DNA of 64,000 nucleotides from DASWNP01 sp036399175 (lineage in GTDB: Bacteria; Acidobacteriota; Blastocatellia; Pyrinomonadales; Pyrinomonadaceae), in the NCBI GenBank assembly GCA_036399175.1, contig DASWNP010000010.1:1-64000 (forward strand), written 5' to 3'. Each line of letters begins with the position of its first letter. Within the stretch, counting starts at the first letter, position 1. Shown here in pieces: positions 16,217 to 24,941 of the stretch. Made by a program: the position numbers and the translations under genes. Below the pieces are notes generated by a model. It saw only the letters and a program-made list of their open reading frames with translations, did not search any database and was not told where the DNA came from.

Positions 16217-18400
16217 ATGTCCAAGATTCGCGTTCTCTCAGACCACATCGCCAATCAGATTGCCGCCGGTGAGGTGGTGGAGCGTCCGGCTTCGGTGGGG
16301 AAGGAGCTGGTGGAGAACTCCATCGACGCGGGCGCGCGGCGCATCGAGATTGATGTCGAGGCGGGAGGGCGAAGGCTTCTGCGCGTGGCAGACGACGGCG
16401 AGGGGATGACGAGAGACGACGCCGTGCTCGCCTTCGAGCGTCATGCCACGTCGAAGATAAGCACGACCGACGACCTCAACCGCATCAGCACGCTCGGCTT
16501 TCGCGGCGAGGCGCTGGCCTCCATCGCTTCGGTCGCGCGCGTCGAGCTAATCACGCAGACCGAAGGAGGCGACGCGGCCACACGCGTCCTCGTCGAAGGC
16601 GGACGAATGCGCGACGTTTCGCCTGCGGCTCGACCGCGCGGCACGACTATCTCTGTGCGCGACCTCTTCTTCAACGTCCCCGCCCGCCGCAAGTTCCTCC
16701 GCTCCGAAGCCACCGAGAGCTTTCACCTGACGAACCTCGTCACACACTACGCGCTGGCTCATCCCGAAATAGCATTCGTCTTAAACAACAACGGACGAGA
16801 AACCCTTCGCGCCGCTCCGGCTTCCGACCTGCGCGAGCGCGCATACCAAATCTTCGGCGCAGAGTTTCTCGAAAACCTTCTGCCCGTCGAGGGCGGCGCG
16901 GCGGGCGTGGCGCGCGTGCGCGGCTACGTCTCCGCGCCGCGCGAGCGACGCATCTCGCGCGACGCTCAATATCTTTTCGTCAACGGGCGGTACGTTCGCG
17001 ACCGTCTCATCAGTCGCGCGCTCTCCGAAGGCTACCGCTCGATTCTGCCGCAGGGCGTCTATCCGGCGGCGCTCCTGTTTCTCGAAGTGCCGCTCGAAGA
17101 GGTGGACGTGAACGTCCATCCGGCCAAGACCGAAGTGCGTTTCCGTCGCTCGGCGGCGGTCGCCGACGCCGTGCGCGACGCCGTTCGAGCCGCCCTCTCA
17201 AGCGGCGGCTACGTCCGCGAATCCGCCAACCTCGACGCCGCACAAGCTCCGACACCGCTTGAAATCGAAGGCGACGATTTTCTCGAACACGAACAACCGC
17301 CCGCACACGAAAGCCACCAAAGCGCGCCCCAGCTCGAAAACTCTTCCGCGCCCGCTCACGCATCAACACCGACGACGACAGCCGCCGCCGACCGGAGAGA
17401 CGCGAGCAGCCCAACCGGCAAGATTAAAGCCGACGAAGCTGAGCGGCGAACAGTCGGCCTCGACCGCCGCGCGCCGTCGCCGCCGAAGCAAGAGACGATA
17501 GAGTTTGCTCCTGCGCCCGCTTCTGCATCGTCTGCTAACGACGACCCTTTCAGAATCGACGAAGCGGGCGCTTCATCGCCTTCGTCGCCGAAGAGTTCTG
17601 CGCCCGCAGCAACCGACGCTCAGCACGAACGCCTAGCGGGCGGCGTTGAAGCTGAACGCTCCTTCGGCGTCGCGCCGTCGAATGCGGCGCGACCTGATGC
17701 GACATCGAGAGAGAGGAATGAATCTGAAGAGTTGCACAGCAAGGCTGCGCGTTCCGAGTCGGCGCTGCCGCCGCTCAGCTCCGTCGCGGGGCTCGTGCGC
17801 GAAGTGCCGCCCCATCTGCTCGGGCACGACATCCACCCGCTCGGCCAGCTCGAAGAGAGCTACATCGTCGCCACCGACTCGGAAGGCTTGTTGCTCGTCG
17901 AGCAGCACAACGCTCACGAGCGCATCCTCTTCGACAAATATCACGCGCTCGAAGCTACGCGCAGCGTCGAATCGCAGAGCCTTCTTCTTCCCGAAACCTT
18001 CGACCTGACGCCCGCGCAGGCAGCCATCTTCGACGCCGTCTCCGCCGAGCTGGAAACCTACGGCTTCGGCCTGATGCGTCTCTCGGGACGCACGGTCGCC
18101 GTCCGCGCCGTGCCCGCCGACCTGCCCGCAGGCGAAGCGCGCAACATGCTCGCCGAGGTGCTCGACACGGTCGAGGCCGAGCGCCGCACGCGCGCGCGCG
18201 AAGTGCTCCGCGAACAGATTGCCCTTGCGCTCGCCAGCCGCGCCGCCGTCAAGCTCAACACTCCGCTTACACACGAAAAAATGGCCTGGCTCCTCCAACG
18301 CCTTCTCCGCACCTCTTCGCCCACCACCTGCCCGCACGGACAGCCCATCGTCCTTCGACTCACCACCCGCGACATCGCCAAGAATTTTCAGCGAAGCTGA
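16217..18400 (+). CDS. mutL: DNA mismatch repair protein MutL
   Basis: GHKL ATPase that couples MutS mismatch recognition to strand incision. The N-terminal ATPase is intact: ELVENSIDAGA, DDGEGM, RHATSKI and GFRGEALASI. A linker of about 200 low-complexity residues (roughly 330-520) is followed by the dimerisation domain. The nuclease-type motif there reads EQHNAHERILFDKY instead of the canonical DQHAxxExxxxE, and TCPHGQP replaces ACPHGRP, so nicking activity is uncertain. Length is 727, long because of the linker. The ATG at 16217 lies just behind a heptamer repeat and lacks a strong ribosome-binding site. mutS is not in the window. Confidence 0.95.
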   Translation: MSKIRVLSDHIANQIAAGEVVERPASVGKELVENSIDAGARRIEIDVEAGGRRLLRVADDGEGMTRDDAVLAFERHATSKISTTDDLNRISTLGFRGEALASIASVARVELITQTEGGDAATRVLVEGGRMRDVSPAARPRGTTISVRDLFFNVPARRKFLRSEATESFHLTNLVTHYALAHPEIAFVLNNNGRETLRAAPASDLRERAYQIFGAEFLENLLPVEGGAAGVARVRGYVSAPRERRISRDAQYLFVNGRYVRDRLISRALSEGYRSILPQGVYPAALLFLEVPLEEVDVNVHPAKTEVRFRRSAAVADAVRDAVRAALSSGGYVRESANLDAAQAPTPLEIEGDDFLEHEQPPAHESHQSAPQLENSSAPAHASTPTTTAAADRRDASSPTGKIKADEAERRTVGLDRRAPSPPKQETIEFAPAPASASSANDDPFRIDEAGASSPSSPKSSAPAATDAQHERLAGGVEAERSFGVAPSNAARPDATSRERNESEELHSKAARSESALPPLSSVAGLVREVPPHLLGHDIHPLGQLEESYIVATDSEGLLLVEQHNAHERILFDKYHALEATRSVESQSLLLPETFDLTPAQAAIFDAVSAELETYGFGLMRLSGRTVAVRAVPADLPAGEARNMLAEVLDTVEAERRTRAREVLREQIALALASRAAVKLNTPLTHEKMAWLLQRLLRTSSPTTCPHGQPIVLRLTTRDIAKNFQRS

Positions 18401-18403
18401 GGG

Positions 18404-18511
18404 ACGGACGATAGACGATAGACGATAGACGATGGACGAAAGCTATCCGGCTCTTGTCCATCGTCTATCGTCTATCGTCCATCGTCCAATATGGTCTATC
18501 GTCCATCGTCC
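18404..18511. repeat. Heptamer inverted repeat, GATAGAC vocabulary (copy 1)
   Basis: Left array about 18404-18438 (GACGATA-type units, four or more), right arrays 18456-18487 and 18493-18511. The 37 bases 18425-18461, including the whole loop, are identical to 26827-26863 in the second copy. It fills the convergent gap between mutL and the HAD gene. Confidence 0.9.
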
Positions 18512-18518
18512 GACGAGC

Positions 18519-19274
18519 TTAAAGCTCGTCGAAGGTACGCATGACGAGGGCGGTGTCGGAGAGGTCAGGGAGAAAGCGGTCGGGGTTGTGTGGGAGAAGG
18601 GTTTCGAGGTTGTTCATGCGCCCTGTGCCGACGGCGACGACGCGTGCGCCGAAGTGGCGTGCGCAGGCGATGTCGTTCGGAGTGTCGCCGATGACGATGA
18701 ATTGCGAGGGTTGGAGCTTGAGTTGGAGTTGACGGTTGATGCGCTCGGCGGCGAGGGTCGGGAGGTCGCGGCGGTCGTGCGAATCGTCGCCGAACGCGCC
18801 GGGGAGTTGAAAGAAATGGGAGAGGCCGACGAGGCGCATCTTGAGATGGGCGGCGGGCTCGATGTTTCCGGTGAGCAAGGCCGAGCGGTAGCGCGGATGC
18901 GCCTCGGCAGCCTCCAGAGCTTCGCGTGCGCCGGGCAGCACGTAGAAGAGCTGCGAGTCGCCTGCGGCGGCGGTGGCGCGCTCCATCTCTGCGAGGTAGC
19001 GCGTGCGCAGCTCGCCGACGCGCTCGCGTATCTGCTCGCCCGTGATGCCCTCTTCGCGCAACGCTTCGAGGGCAATCTGCAAATCCGTCATCCCCGAAAC
19101 GCTCATCTCCCGAAGCCGACCCGCCGTCCCGAACACGCTCTCCAGCACCGGCACCGTGTACTCCTTAAACGCCTCTCTGCGCGCCGAACGAATCAGCGTC
19201 CCGTCGATGTCCCAAAGGAGTATCCGCAAATCCTCCGCCGAGCGGCTGTCGCTTATCTCTCCGGTCAGGCTCAT
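18519..19274 (-). CDS. HAD-superfamily hydrolase (phosphoglycolate phosphatase-like)
   Basis: Haloacid dehalogenase-type phosphatase. Motif I is WDIDGTL (nucleophile Asp22, general acid Asp24), motif II LLTGN near residue 136 and motif IV GDTPNDIACA near 196. A helical cap lies between motifs I and II, as in phosphoglycolate phosphatase (Gph) and beta-phosphoglucomutase relatives. Length is 251. The substrate cannot be read from sequence. Its ATG overlaps the stop of the small upstream Cys-rich gene (ATGA arrangement), so its translation is probably coupled to that gene. The 3' end meets a heptamer repeat shared with mutL. Confidence 0.85.
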   Translation of the reverse strand: MSLTGEISDSRSAEDLRILLWDIDGTLIRSARREAFKEYTVPVLESVFGTAGRLREMSVSGMTDLQIALEALREEGITGEQIRERVGELRTRYLAEMERATAAAGDSQLFYVLPGAREALEAAEAHPRYRSALLTGNIEPAAHLKMRLVGLSHFFQLPGAFGDDSHDRRDLPTLAAERINRQLQLKLQPSQFIVIGDTPNDIACARHFGARVVAVGTGRMNNLETLLPHNPDRFLPDLSDTALVMRTFDEL

Positions 19275-19408
19275 TCCGTTTTTCTGTTGATAGGTCTCTC
19301 AGGTCGTAGTCGGCGGACGTGAGGGGTTTTCGGCTTGTGGTCTTGGCAGTAATTGCTGTTCCCCTCGGCGTTCTGCTTGCAGCCCGGTTCGGCACATTTG
19401 AGCGGCAT
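19271..19408 (-). CDS. 45-residue Cys-rich protein, likely zinc-binding
   Basis: A short gene easily missed by length filters. It starts at ATG 19408 behind GAAAGGAGAG with a 5-base spacer, a strong site, and ends in a TGA overlapping the ATG of the HAD gene. The product contains Cys5, Cys10, Cys21 and His24 in CAEPGC followed by YCQDH, a spacing suited to one zinc ion, and then a basic Arg/Pro-rich tail. It could act as a small nucleic-acid or protein adaptor; the function is unknown. Real-gene evidence is the ribosome-binding site, the coupling and the ordered Cys/His pattern. Confidence 0.65.
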   Translation of the reverse strand: MPLKCAEPGCKQNAEGNSNYCQDHKPKTPHVRRLRPERPINRKTE

Positions 19409-19421
19409 CGGCTCTCTCCTT

Positions 19422-19994
19422 TCAGCCTTCTCGAACTTCTACCCAGATTCTCAACACTGTCAATAACGCGACCGTGAGGATGGCAGACAAAAGGAATAAT
19501 TGTCCCCTCCAGAGATACTTCGCTTTCAATTGATTGATTTCGTCGGCCTCCCTTTTCATGTCCCGCCAGGCGGTCGCCTGGTCGTGGAAGAAACGGGTCA
19601 CGCGCTCTTTCAGCTCCGCCTGGTCTTCGATTGGAAGGAGATGCGCGACCAGCCCGTCTACATATTCACCCATCGGAGGAGCAGCCACTTCCCGAATTTT
19701 CAATGCCAGTATGGAACAAACTACGCTGGCGACAAGAGAGACGACGGCGATGCTGAGCAGTAGCTTGTCTGTGACGCCGGTCTGCGCGCTCAGTTCACGA
19801 ATATAGGTCAGCGCAGCCGCGATGAAGATGCCCGCGATTGCTATCGCACCCTGCGCTTTGCCCTCCAGATTTCGCCAGGTGTCGGCGATGTCTTTGTATT
19901 CCTCGCGGTAGGCTTCCAACACGGTCTGGCGCAGCAGTTCCTTCGTGTCAGACGCGACGGGCGGCTTATTCTCCTCTCTATTTTTCATCTTCAT
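19422..19994 (-). CDS. Hypothetical membrane protein with three helices
   Basis: A 190-residue protein of unknown family. Charged N-terminus (first 45 residues), then transmembrane helices near residues 50-67, 78-98 and 166-186, with a cytoplasmic-looking helical segment between the second and third. The N-terminal stretch EEYKDIADTWRNLEGKAQGAIAIAG suggests a membrane-anchored sensor or scaffold, perhaps like the small three-helix partners seen in some defence and signalling operons, but no motif proves this. ATG 19994 is used; an ATG two codons later is equally possible. It follows the biotin carrier gene by 9 bp and is probably co-transcribed with it. Confidence 0.65.
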   Translation of the reverse strand: MKMKNREENKPPVASDTKELLRQTVLEAYREEYKDIADTWRNLEGKAQGAIAIAGIFIAAALTYIRELSAQTGVTDKLLLSIAVVSLVASVVCSILALKIREVAAPPMGEYVDGLVAHLLPIEDQAELKERVTRFFHDQATAWRDMKREADEINQLKAKYLWRGQLFLLSAILTVALLTVLRIWVEVREG

Positions 19995-20003
19995 TCAAGA
20001 TAG

Positions 20004-20504
20004 TTATTCGACGATGACAAGCGCATCGCCCGCGTTGACGGTGTCGCCGGGCTGTGCGTGAAGCTCGACGACCGTGCCGGTCTTGGGCGACTTCATTTCG
20101 TTCTGCATCTTCATGGCTTCGACGACGACGAGGCCGTCGCCCGTCTCGACCTCCGCGCCTACTTCGACGAGCACGCGTACGACCTTGCCCGGCATCGGAG
20201 CTTTTATCACCGCCCGCCCGCCCGCGTCCGACGCGCTCGCGCCTGCGCCGCGCAAACGTTTCGGGTCGCTCAGAGTAATGCTGTAAGAGCGATTTCCGAC
20301 AAGAACCTCGCTTGCACCCGCCGCCGCGGAATCGACGCGACACTCGTAAACACGCCCGTTCACGTTGAGCAGGTAAACACCCGGCTCGGGCTCGCGCGCC
20401 TCGACTTCGTAACGCCGCCCCTCGGTCTCCGCCACGACGCGCACGCCCTCCCGCCTCAGCTCAATCGAGCGTCGCTCGCCCTCAATCTCGGCTATCAGTT
20501 TCAT
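20004..20504 (-). CDS. Biotin carboxyl carrier protein of an acyl-CoA carboxylase
   Basis: Carries the biotin that shuttles CO2 from the biotin carboxylase to an acyl-CoA. The biotinylated Lys132 is in the classical EAMKM, preceded by the hammerhead-type APMPGKVVRVLVEVGAEVETGD. The first 80 residues form a small beta domain (EIEGERRSIEL, YEVEAREPEPGVYLLNVNGRVYEC shortened here), as in the biotin-transfer region of propionyl-CoA carboxylase alpha chains rather than the Pro/Ala linker of E. coli AccB. ATG 20504 is chosen; the product has 166 residues. It lies downstream of the biotin carboxylase gene across a heptamer repeat. Confidence 0.88.
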   Translation of the reverse strand: MKLIAEIEGERRSIELRREGVRVVAETEGRRYEVEAREPEPGVYLLNVNGRVYECRVDSAAAGASEVLVGNRSYSITLSDPKRLRGAGASASDAGGRAVIKAPMPGKVVRVLVEVGAEVETGDGLVVVEAMKMQNEMKSPKTGTVVELHAQPGDTVNAGDALVIVE

Positions 20505-20508
20505 AAGT

Positions 20509-20647
20509 AGCAATCAGCTTTCAGCAGTCAGCTTTCAGCAGTCAGCCGGAATAGCACGGCTCTCAAGTTTCACCATTAGACGACCGGCGAGCGGCGTCAG
20601 CGCCGAGAGCAGATTGCTGGCTGAAAGCTGACTGCTGACGGGCTGAC
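20509..20647. repeat. Heptamer inverted repeat, CAGCTTT/CAGCAGT vocabulary (copy 2)
   Basis: Left arm 20509-20547 is a run of about five 7-bp units (CAGCTTT, CAGCAGT alternating); right arm about 20616-20647 is the complement. Loop of about 68 bases. It separates the biotin carboxylase and carrier genes, which should be one operon. Confidence 0.85.
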
Positions 20648-20655
20648 CGGCTTCT

Positions 20656-22212
20656 TTATACCGACCTCGCGTTGTGGAGCGCGGCGCGGCCTGAGAGACG
20701 CCAACGGCTCGGCGCTTGTTCGCTCGACTCGGTTCGGGCGGCGCTCGTCGTATTCTTTGTGTGAGCGAGCGCGGCGGCGACGACGGCCATGTCGCGCCCT
20801 GTAGCATCGCTCTCAAGCGTCTGCTCGCCGTCGTCTGATGCGACCGTGTGTGCTGCGGCGGCGGCGCGACGTTCGTTGAAGCGTGCGATGAAGCCTGTGT
20901 CGAGTCGTCCTTCGACGAACTCTGTGTCGCGCATGATTTCGCGGAAGAATGGAAGCGTCGTCTTGATGCCGCCGACGCTGTACTCTTCGAGCGCGCGCCG
21001 CATCCGGTCGATGGCTTCGAGGCGCGTGCGTCCCCAGGTGGCGAGCTTGGAAATCATCGGGTCGTAGTAGATGGAGACCTCCGCGCCCGCATAGACGCCG
21101 CCATCGTCGCGCACGTTCGGCCCGGCGGGCACTCTGAGATGCGTGATGCGGCCGGGCGAGGGGAGGAAATTGTTTTCGGGGTCTTCGGCGTAGACGCGGC
21201 ACTCGATGGCGTGCCCGTTCAAGCGAACCTCTTCCTGCGAGAAGGAGAGCGGCTCGCCCGCCGCCACGCGTATCTGCTCGCGCACGAGGTCGATGCCCGT
21301 CGCCATCTCCGTCACCGGATGCTCGACCTGCAAGCGCGTGTTCATCTCAAGGAAATAGAAATCGCGCGTCACGTCGGAGACGAGAAACTCGACCGTGCCC
21401 GCGCCGACGTATCGAGCCGCGCGAGCTATCTCGACGGCCGACGTTCCCATCCGCTCGCGCAAGTCTGCGTCGTTAATCGGCGAAGGACACTCTTCGATAA
21501 CTTTCTGGTGTCGCCTTTGAATGGAACATTCGCGCTCGCCGAGGTGGACGAAGTTTCCGTGCGTGTCGGCGAAGATTTGTATCTCGACGTGGCGCGGGCG
21601 CTCGACGGCCTTCTCCAGATAAACAGAGGAATCGCCGAAGGCCGCCTCCGCCTCCGAGCGCGCCGACTCGAAGGCCGAGGCAAGCTCGGCTTCAGCCGCG
21701 ATGAGCCGCATGCCTTTGCCGCCGCCGCCCGCCGCCGCCTTGAGCATCACGGGATAGACGAGCCGCGCGGCGGTCTCGCGCGCTTCTTCGTAAGAGCCGA
21801 GCGCCTCGGTCGTGCCTGGCACGACGGGCGCACCGGCTTCGATGGCCGCGCGTCGAGCGTTCGTCTTCGAGCCCATCAACTCCATCGCCTCGGCTGGCGG
21901 GCCGATGAAGGTCAAGCCCGCCTCCGCGACGGCACGCGCGAACTCCGCGTTCTCCGCGAGAAAACCGTAGCCCGGATGGATGGCCTCCGCGCCGCTTCTC
22001 TGCGCTGCCTCGACGATGCGCTCGATGCGCAGATAGCTCTCTGACGAAGGAGCAGCGCCGACGAGGTAAGCCTCGTCTGCGAGACGCACGTGCAGCGCCG
22101 CCGCGTCGGCCTCCGAATAGACGGCGACCGGCGAAATGTCCAACTCACGACACGCGCGAATAACGCGCACCGCAATCTCGCCGCGATTGGCAATCAGGAT
22201 TTTCCGAAACAT
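20656..22212 (-). CDS. accC: Biotin carboxylase subunit of an acyl-CoA carboxylase
   Basis: ATP-grasp enzyme that carboxylates biotin on its carrier protein. The sequence is typical: KILIANRGEIAVRVIRACREL at the start, the ATP loop AAAGGGGKGMR, ERECSIQRRHQKVIEE and FLEMNTRLQVEHPVTE. It is 518 residues, about 65 more than E. coli AccC. The extra C-terminal region ends in SRWRLSGRAAL, which looks like the start of the biotin-transfer domain of propionyl-CoA carboxylases. With the downstream carrier and the acyl-CoA mutase at 45 kb, a propionyl-CoA carboxylase role is as likely as acetyl-CoA carboxylase. The carboxyltransferase is not in the window. Confidence 0.93.
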   Translation of the reverse strand: MFRKILIANRGEIAVRVIRACRELDISPVAVYSEADAAALHVRLADEAYLVGAAPSSESYLRIERIVEAAQRSGAEAIHPGYGFLAENAEFARAVAEAGLTFIGPPAEAMELMGSKTNARRAAIEAGAPVVPGTTEALGSYEEARETAARLVYPVMLKAAAGGGGKGMRLIAAEAELASAFESARSEAEAAFGDSSVYLEKAVERPRHVEIQIFADTHGNFVHLGERECSIQRRHQKVIEECPSPINDADLRERMGTSAVEIARAARYVGAGTVEFLVSDVTRDFYFLEMNTRLQVEHPVTEMATGIDLVREQIRVAAGEPLSFSQEEVRLNGHAIECRVYAEDPENNFLPSPGRITHLRVPAGPNVRDDGGVYAGAEVSIYYDPMISKLATWGRTRLEAIDRMRRALEEYSVGGIKTTLPFFREIMRDTEFVEGRLDTGFIARFNERRAAAAAHTVASDDGEQTLESDATGRDMAVVAAALAHTKNTTSAARTESSEQAPSRWRLSGRAALHNARSV

Positions 22213-22217
22213 ACAGG

Positions 22218-22357
22218 AACAGTGACGAGTGACAAGTGACGAGTGACGAGCAAGAAGATAGTAAATCGTGAATCGTAAATCGTAAATAGAAGAAAGCCGC
22301 TTTTCACTATTTACGATTTACGATTCACGATTTACGAGTTCTTAACTTGTCACTGTT
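22218..22357. repeat. Nested heptamer inverted repeat (AGTGACG outside, GTRAATC inside)
   Basis: Outer arms 22218-22254 and 22341-22357 use AGTGACG/AGTGACA units. Inside them lies a perfect 29-bp palindrome, 22261-22289 with 22307-22335, of four GTRAATC units per arm and a 17-base loop. Two different vocabularies are thus concentric in one gap. Confidence 0.9.
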
Positions 22358-22358
22358 C

Positions 22359-22649
22359 TTAGACTACTACGGAGTTGCCGGGCTGGTGCGGGTGGTAGCG
22401 GACGACGATGCGTGCGCCGGGGACGTAGTCGGATTGTCGTTGACGTTGACTGTCGTCGAGCGTCTGGGATGATTCGTAATCGACGCCGCTGATGTTGTAG
22501 CGGAAGAAGACCTGCGTGATTGAGCCGCCGTCGTCGGTGATAACGTCGAAGATTGTGCCTTCGGTGATGCGACCGCCGCGCAGGAGTTGTGTGCGGCGCG
22601 CGGTCTCGTCGTCTGTTTTGGGTCGGCGGAAGCGGTCGAAGATGCCCAT
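22359..22649 (-). CDS. Hypothetical protein, DUF3592-like fragment without membrane helices
   Basis: A 96-residue soluble protein beginning MGIFDRFRRPK. The rest is mostly beta strands: GTIFDVITDDGGSITQVFFRYNISGVDYESS, cut here, then VPGARIVVRYHPHQPGNSVV at the end. That pattern (a membrane-less strand pair, a Tyr-rich strand and a final VRYxPxxP) resembles DUF3592 and related extracellular or cytoplasmic beta domains, but I cannot assign it firmly. It lies 34 bp downstream of the zinc-ribbon membrane protein gene, so co-transcription is likely. Confidence 0.6.
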   Translation of the reverse strand: MGIFDRFRRPKTDDETARRTQLLRGGRITEGTIFDVITDDGGSITQVFFRYNISGVDYESSQTLDDSQRQRQSDYVPGARIVVRYHPHQPGNSVVV

Positions 22650-22682
22650 GACGGTCGGGGAGAAGAAGAAGTTTCTGAGTGT

Positions 22683-23615
22683 TTAAGGTGCGACGGCGAC
22701 ATTGCTGGCCGGAGTCGAAGAGGAACGGACGGCCTGCTTCTGCGAGGAAGGAGCGGTCTCGACGACGACGCCGTCGCGGACGCGTATGTCGTCTTCGGTG
22801 TTGAGCAGCTTGTCGCGTCCGGGCAGGACGAGTCCGTAGTTGGTTAATGAAAGAGATTCTGCCGGAGCGCCGTCGGTGTTAGTTTTGGCCGAAGCGGGCG
22901 CGATACGGACGGCGCTCGCGCGGCGGCCTCGCCCCTTTCTGCCGGGCGGAGGAAGCGCAGCGAGGTTGGCTTCGGGCGAATAGTCGCCCGCCGAGAGCAT
23001 GGCGCGCACCTGTGCGACCGAGCCGTCTTCGTCGGGCAGACGCGAGAGGTCGTCGGGCGTCGCGGGCAGAGAGCCGAAACGCGCGTTGTACTGAAGCAGA
23101 ACTCTGTGCGCGGCGTAGACGAGCGATTGGTCTGCCGCACGCAGAGCCGCTTCGCGCTTGCGCAGGCGTTCGGGCACGGTGACGCCGATGAGCGTCGCGC
23201 AGGCGAGCGTGAAGACGGCGGAGAGCGCGAGTCCAGCGCGAGCTACGCGCAGGCCGCCGAAGCGCAACGGCTCGCGGCGCAACTGGCGGCGCACGCGCCA
23301 GCTCGCCCAGAGCAGAGGAAGGCTCAGGGGCAGCGCCGTCCACTTCAGACGCCAGGCGGCGGTCTCTGCGGCGGCCACTATCTTCCAGAAGTCGAAGGCG
23401 AGCGGTTTCTGCTCGAAGAGAGAAGTGAGCGTGGCGGCGACGAAGGTCAGGAAGAGCAGAGCGCCTGCGGCTCCGACGGCGAGAGCGCGTCCGTAGAAGG
23501 GAAGCTCGCGTTCGGGGCGGACGAGCGGCGGCCCGACGGCGCGTGCGCCGCACGCCGCGCAGCCGTCTCTTAGGTCGCCTTCAAACTTTGAACCGCAGCA
23601 GGGGCAAACAGTCAA
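22683..23615 (-). CDS. Zinc-ribbon membrane protein of unknown function
   Basis: 310 residues. An N-terminal zinc ribbon with two Cys pairs (CPCCG at residues 4-8, CAACG at 19-23) is followed by three hydrophobic segments near residues 44-66, 92-106 and 125-150. A periplasmic-looking region then contains LPATPDDLSRLPDEDGS and ends in LNTEDDIRVRDG, text that recalls the calcium-binding loops of type II pseudopilins; that similarity may be coincidental. The start is a TTG behind GAGG. It belongs to a group of zinc-ribbon proteins that is unusually well represented in this window (also at 57, 60 and 61.5 kb). Confidence 0.6.
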   Translation of the reverse strand: MTVCPCCGSKFEGDLRDGCAACGARAVGPPLVRPERELPFYGRALAVGAAGALLFLTFVAATLTSLFEQKPLAFDFWKIVAAAETAAWRLKWTALPLSLPLLWASWRVRRQLRREPLRFGGLRVARAGLALSAVFTLACATLIGVTVPERLRKREAALRAADQSLVYAAHRVLLQYNARFGSLPATPDDLSRLPDEDGSVAQVRAMLSAGDYSPEANLAALPPPGRKGRGRRASAVRIAPASAKTNTDGAPAESLSLTNYGLVLPGRDKLLNTEDDIRVRDGVVVETAPSSQKQAVRSSSTPASNVAVAP

Positions 23616-23678
23616 CTTTCGTATACCTCAAAGGTGGAATTTGAAAACCTCGCTCTCAACCCCCCCGGCTCAAATCCT

Positions 23679-24452
23679 TCAATGCGAGGCCGACGCGCCG
23701 CCCGCAATCTTCGTCGGAGGGCGACGCTGCTCTGCGCCTGCATGAGATGCGGCTTCGGCGTTAGAAGATGCAACCGGCGCTTGCGCCGGAGCGACTGCGG
23801 CCTCGGCCTGCGCCAAACTTCTCTGCGCTTCTTCGCCGCGCTGCACCTCTCGCCACGTGTGATACATCCGATGGGCAAACGTCCAGTATGACCCGACGGC
23901 GAGAATCCAGAGTACGGCGGGCATCCGGTTGGCGAACCAGTTCTGCGAGCCCGGATGCGTCGAGAGCCCGCCGATAATCAGCAGCACGACTCTTTCCGGT
24001 CGGCGCAGGAAACCCACGTCGCACTTCGGTATCAGGCTCTCGGCGCGCGCGCTCGTATAACTCACCAGCACAGAACCCATCATCGCCGCTCCGGCGAGAA
24101 AGACGTTGAGAGTCGAGTGAAACTCAGTATCGCGCGCGTAGAAGACCATCAGGCCGACGAAGACGACCATGTCGGAGAGCCGGTCGAGCGAGGAATCGAG
24201 GAAGCCTCCGAAGCGCGTCACGCGCCCGGTGAGGCGTGCCACCTGCCCGTCGAGAATGTCGAAGAGGTTGGCGATTGTGAGCACGACTCCAGCCCAGAAA
24301 AAGTGGCCGAAGCCGAAGAGCAGACCGGAGAGGATGTTGATGGAGACGCCGACGACGGTGAGGAAATTGGGGTTGATGCGACCGCGCGCGAGGCTCTGCA
24401 CCATCGCACTAATGATACGCTGCGCGCCTCGCCCGATACTTGAGCCGAACAA
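23679..24452 (-). CDS. CDP-alcohol phosphatidyltransferase family protein
   Basis: Integral membrane enzyme that transfers a phosphoalcohol from a CDP-linked donor, as in phosphatidylglycerol-phosphate or phosphatidylinositol-phosphate synthesis. The signature DGxxARx8Gx3Dx3D is complete: Asp68-Gly69, Ala72-Arg73, Gly82, Asp86 and Asp90. Several hydrophobic helices surround it and a Gln/Ala-rich 50-residue tail follows. Length is 257. The donor and acceptor cannot be told from the motif alone. It is 63 bp upstream of the zinc-ribbon protein gene on the same strand. Confidence 0.88.
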   Translation of the reverse strand: MFGSSIGRGAQRIISAMVQSLARGRINPNFLTVVGVSINILSGLLFGFGHFFWAGVVLTIANLFDILDGQVARLTGRVTRFGGFLDSSLDRLSDMVVFVGLMVFYARDTEFHSTLNVFLAGAAMMGSVLVSYTSARAESLIPKCDVGFLRRPERVVLLIIGGLSTHPGSQNWFANRMPAVLWILAVGSYWTFAHRMYHTWREVQRGEEAQRSLAQAEAAVAPAQAPVASSNAEAASHAGAEQRRPPTKIAGGASASH

Positions 24453-24618
24453 CTCTACAAGCCTCTCTTCCGAAACACCCTTGAGGACGGCGAGCCCTCG
24501 CCTCTACTACTACAAGCAGAGAGCCCGCCAGACGAACTCGCATCATATGGACGCGCCGAAGCCATTGTCAAGCAAACCTTCTCTTGAGCATGAAGCGACC
24601 GTCGCGAGCCCCCCAAAG

Positions 24619-24870
24619 CTACAGGGAAACACCCAGCTCGACGAGCCTTCTGGCAACCTCGCCGAGCCGTTCGCGCTCGCCGTCGAGTCCCATGCTGACG
24701 GTTTCAAGCTGGTAGAGGCGTTCGACGACCTGATGCTCGGAAGCGCCGGAAGCTAAGAGACGATAGATGCCTCCCACGTAAGAATCGTATTCGTCCTGCG
24801 CCTCGGGCACGTCGCTCACGCCGATTGGATCCCATTCGTGCAAGAGAATCTGCCTGATTTTCTCCTGCAT
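24619..24870 (-). CDS. Small acidic protein with WDPIGV motif (hypothetical)
   Basis: An 83-residue acidic, helical protein. The text ILLHEWDPIGVSDVPEAQDEYDSYVGGIYRLL, cut here to its key words WDPIGV and EYDSYV, recalls a widespread family of short proteins of unknown role found near toxin or immunity genes. ATG 24870 is preferred because AAAGG lies 7 bases upstream; an ATG at 24900 would add ten residues. The C-terminal half is charged and could pair with another helix. It lies 71 bp downstream of greA on the same strand. Confidence 0.6.
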   Translation of the reverse strand: MQEKIRQILLHEWDPIGVSDVPEAQDEYDSYVGGIYRLLASGASEHQVVERLYQLETVSMGLDGERERLGEVARRLVELGVSL

Positions 24871-24941
24871 CTCGACGCCTTTTCTGCTCGGCTTGTTCAT
24901 CGCTGCATCTGAAATCCCGTCTCGCGGCCGACACGAACGGC

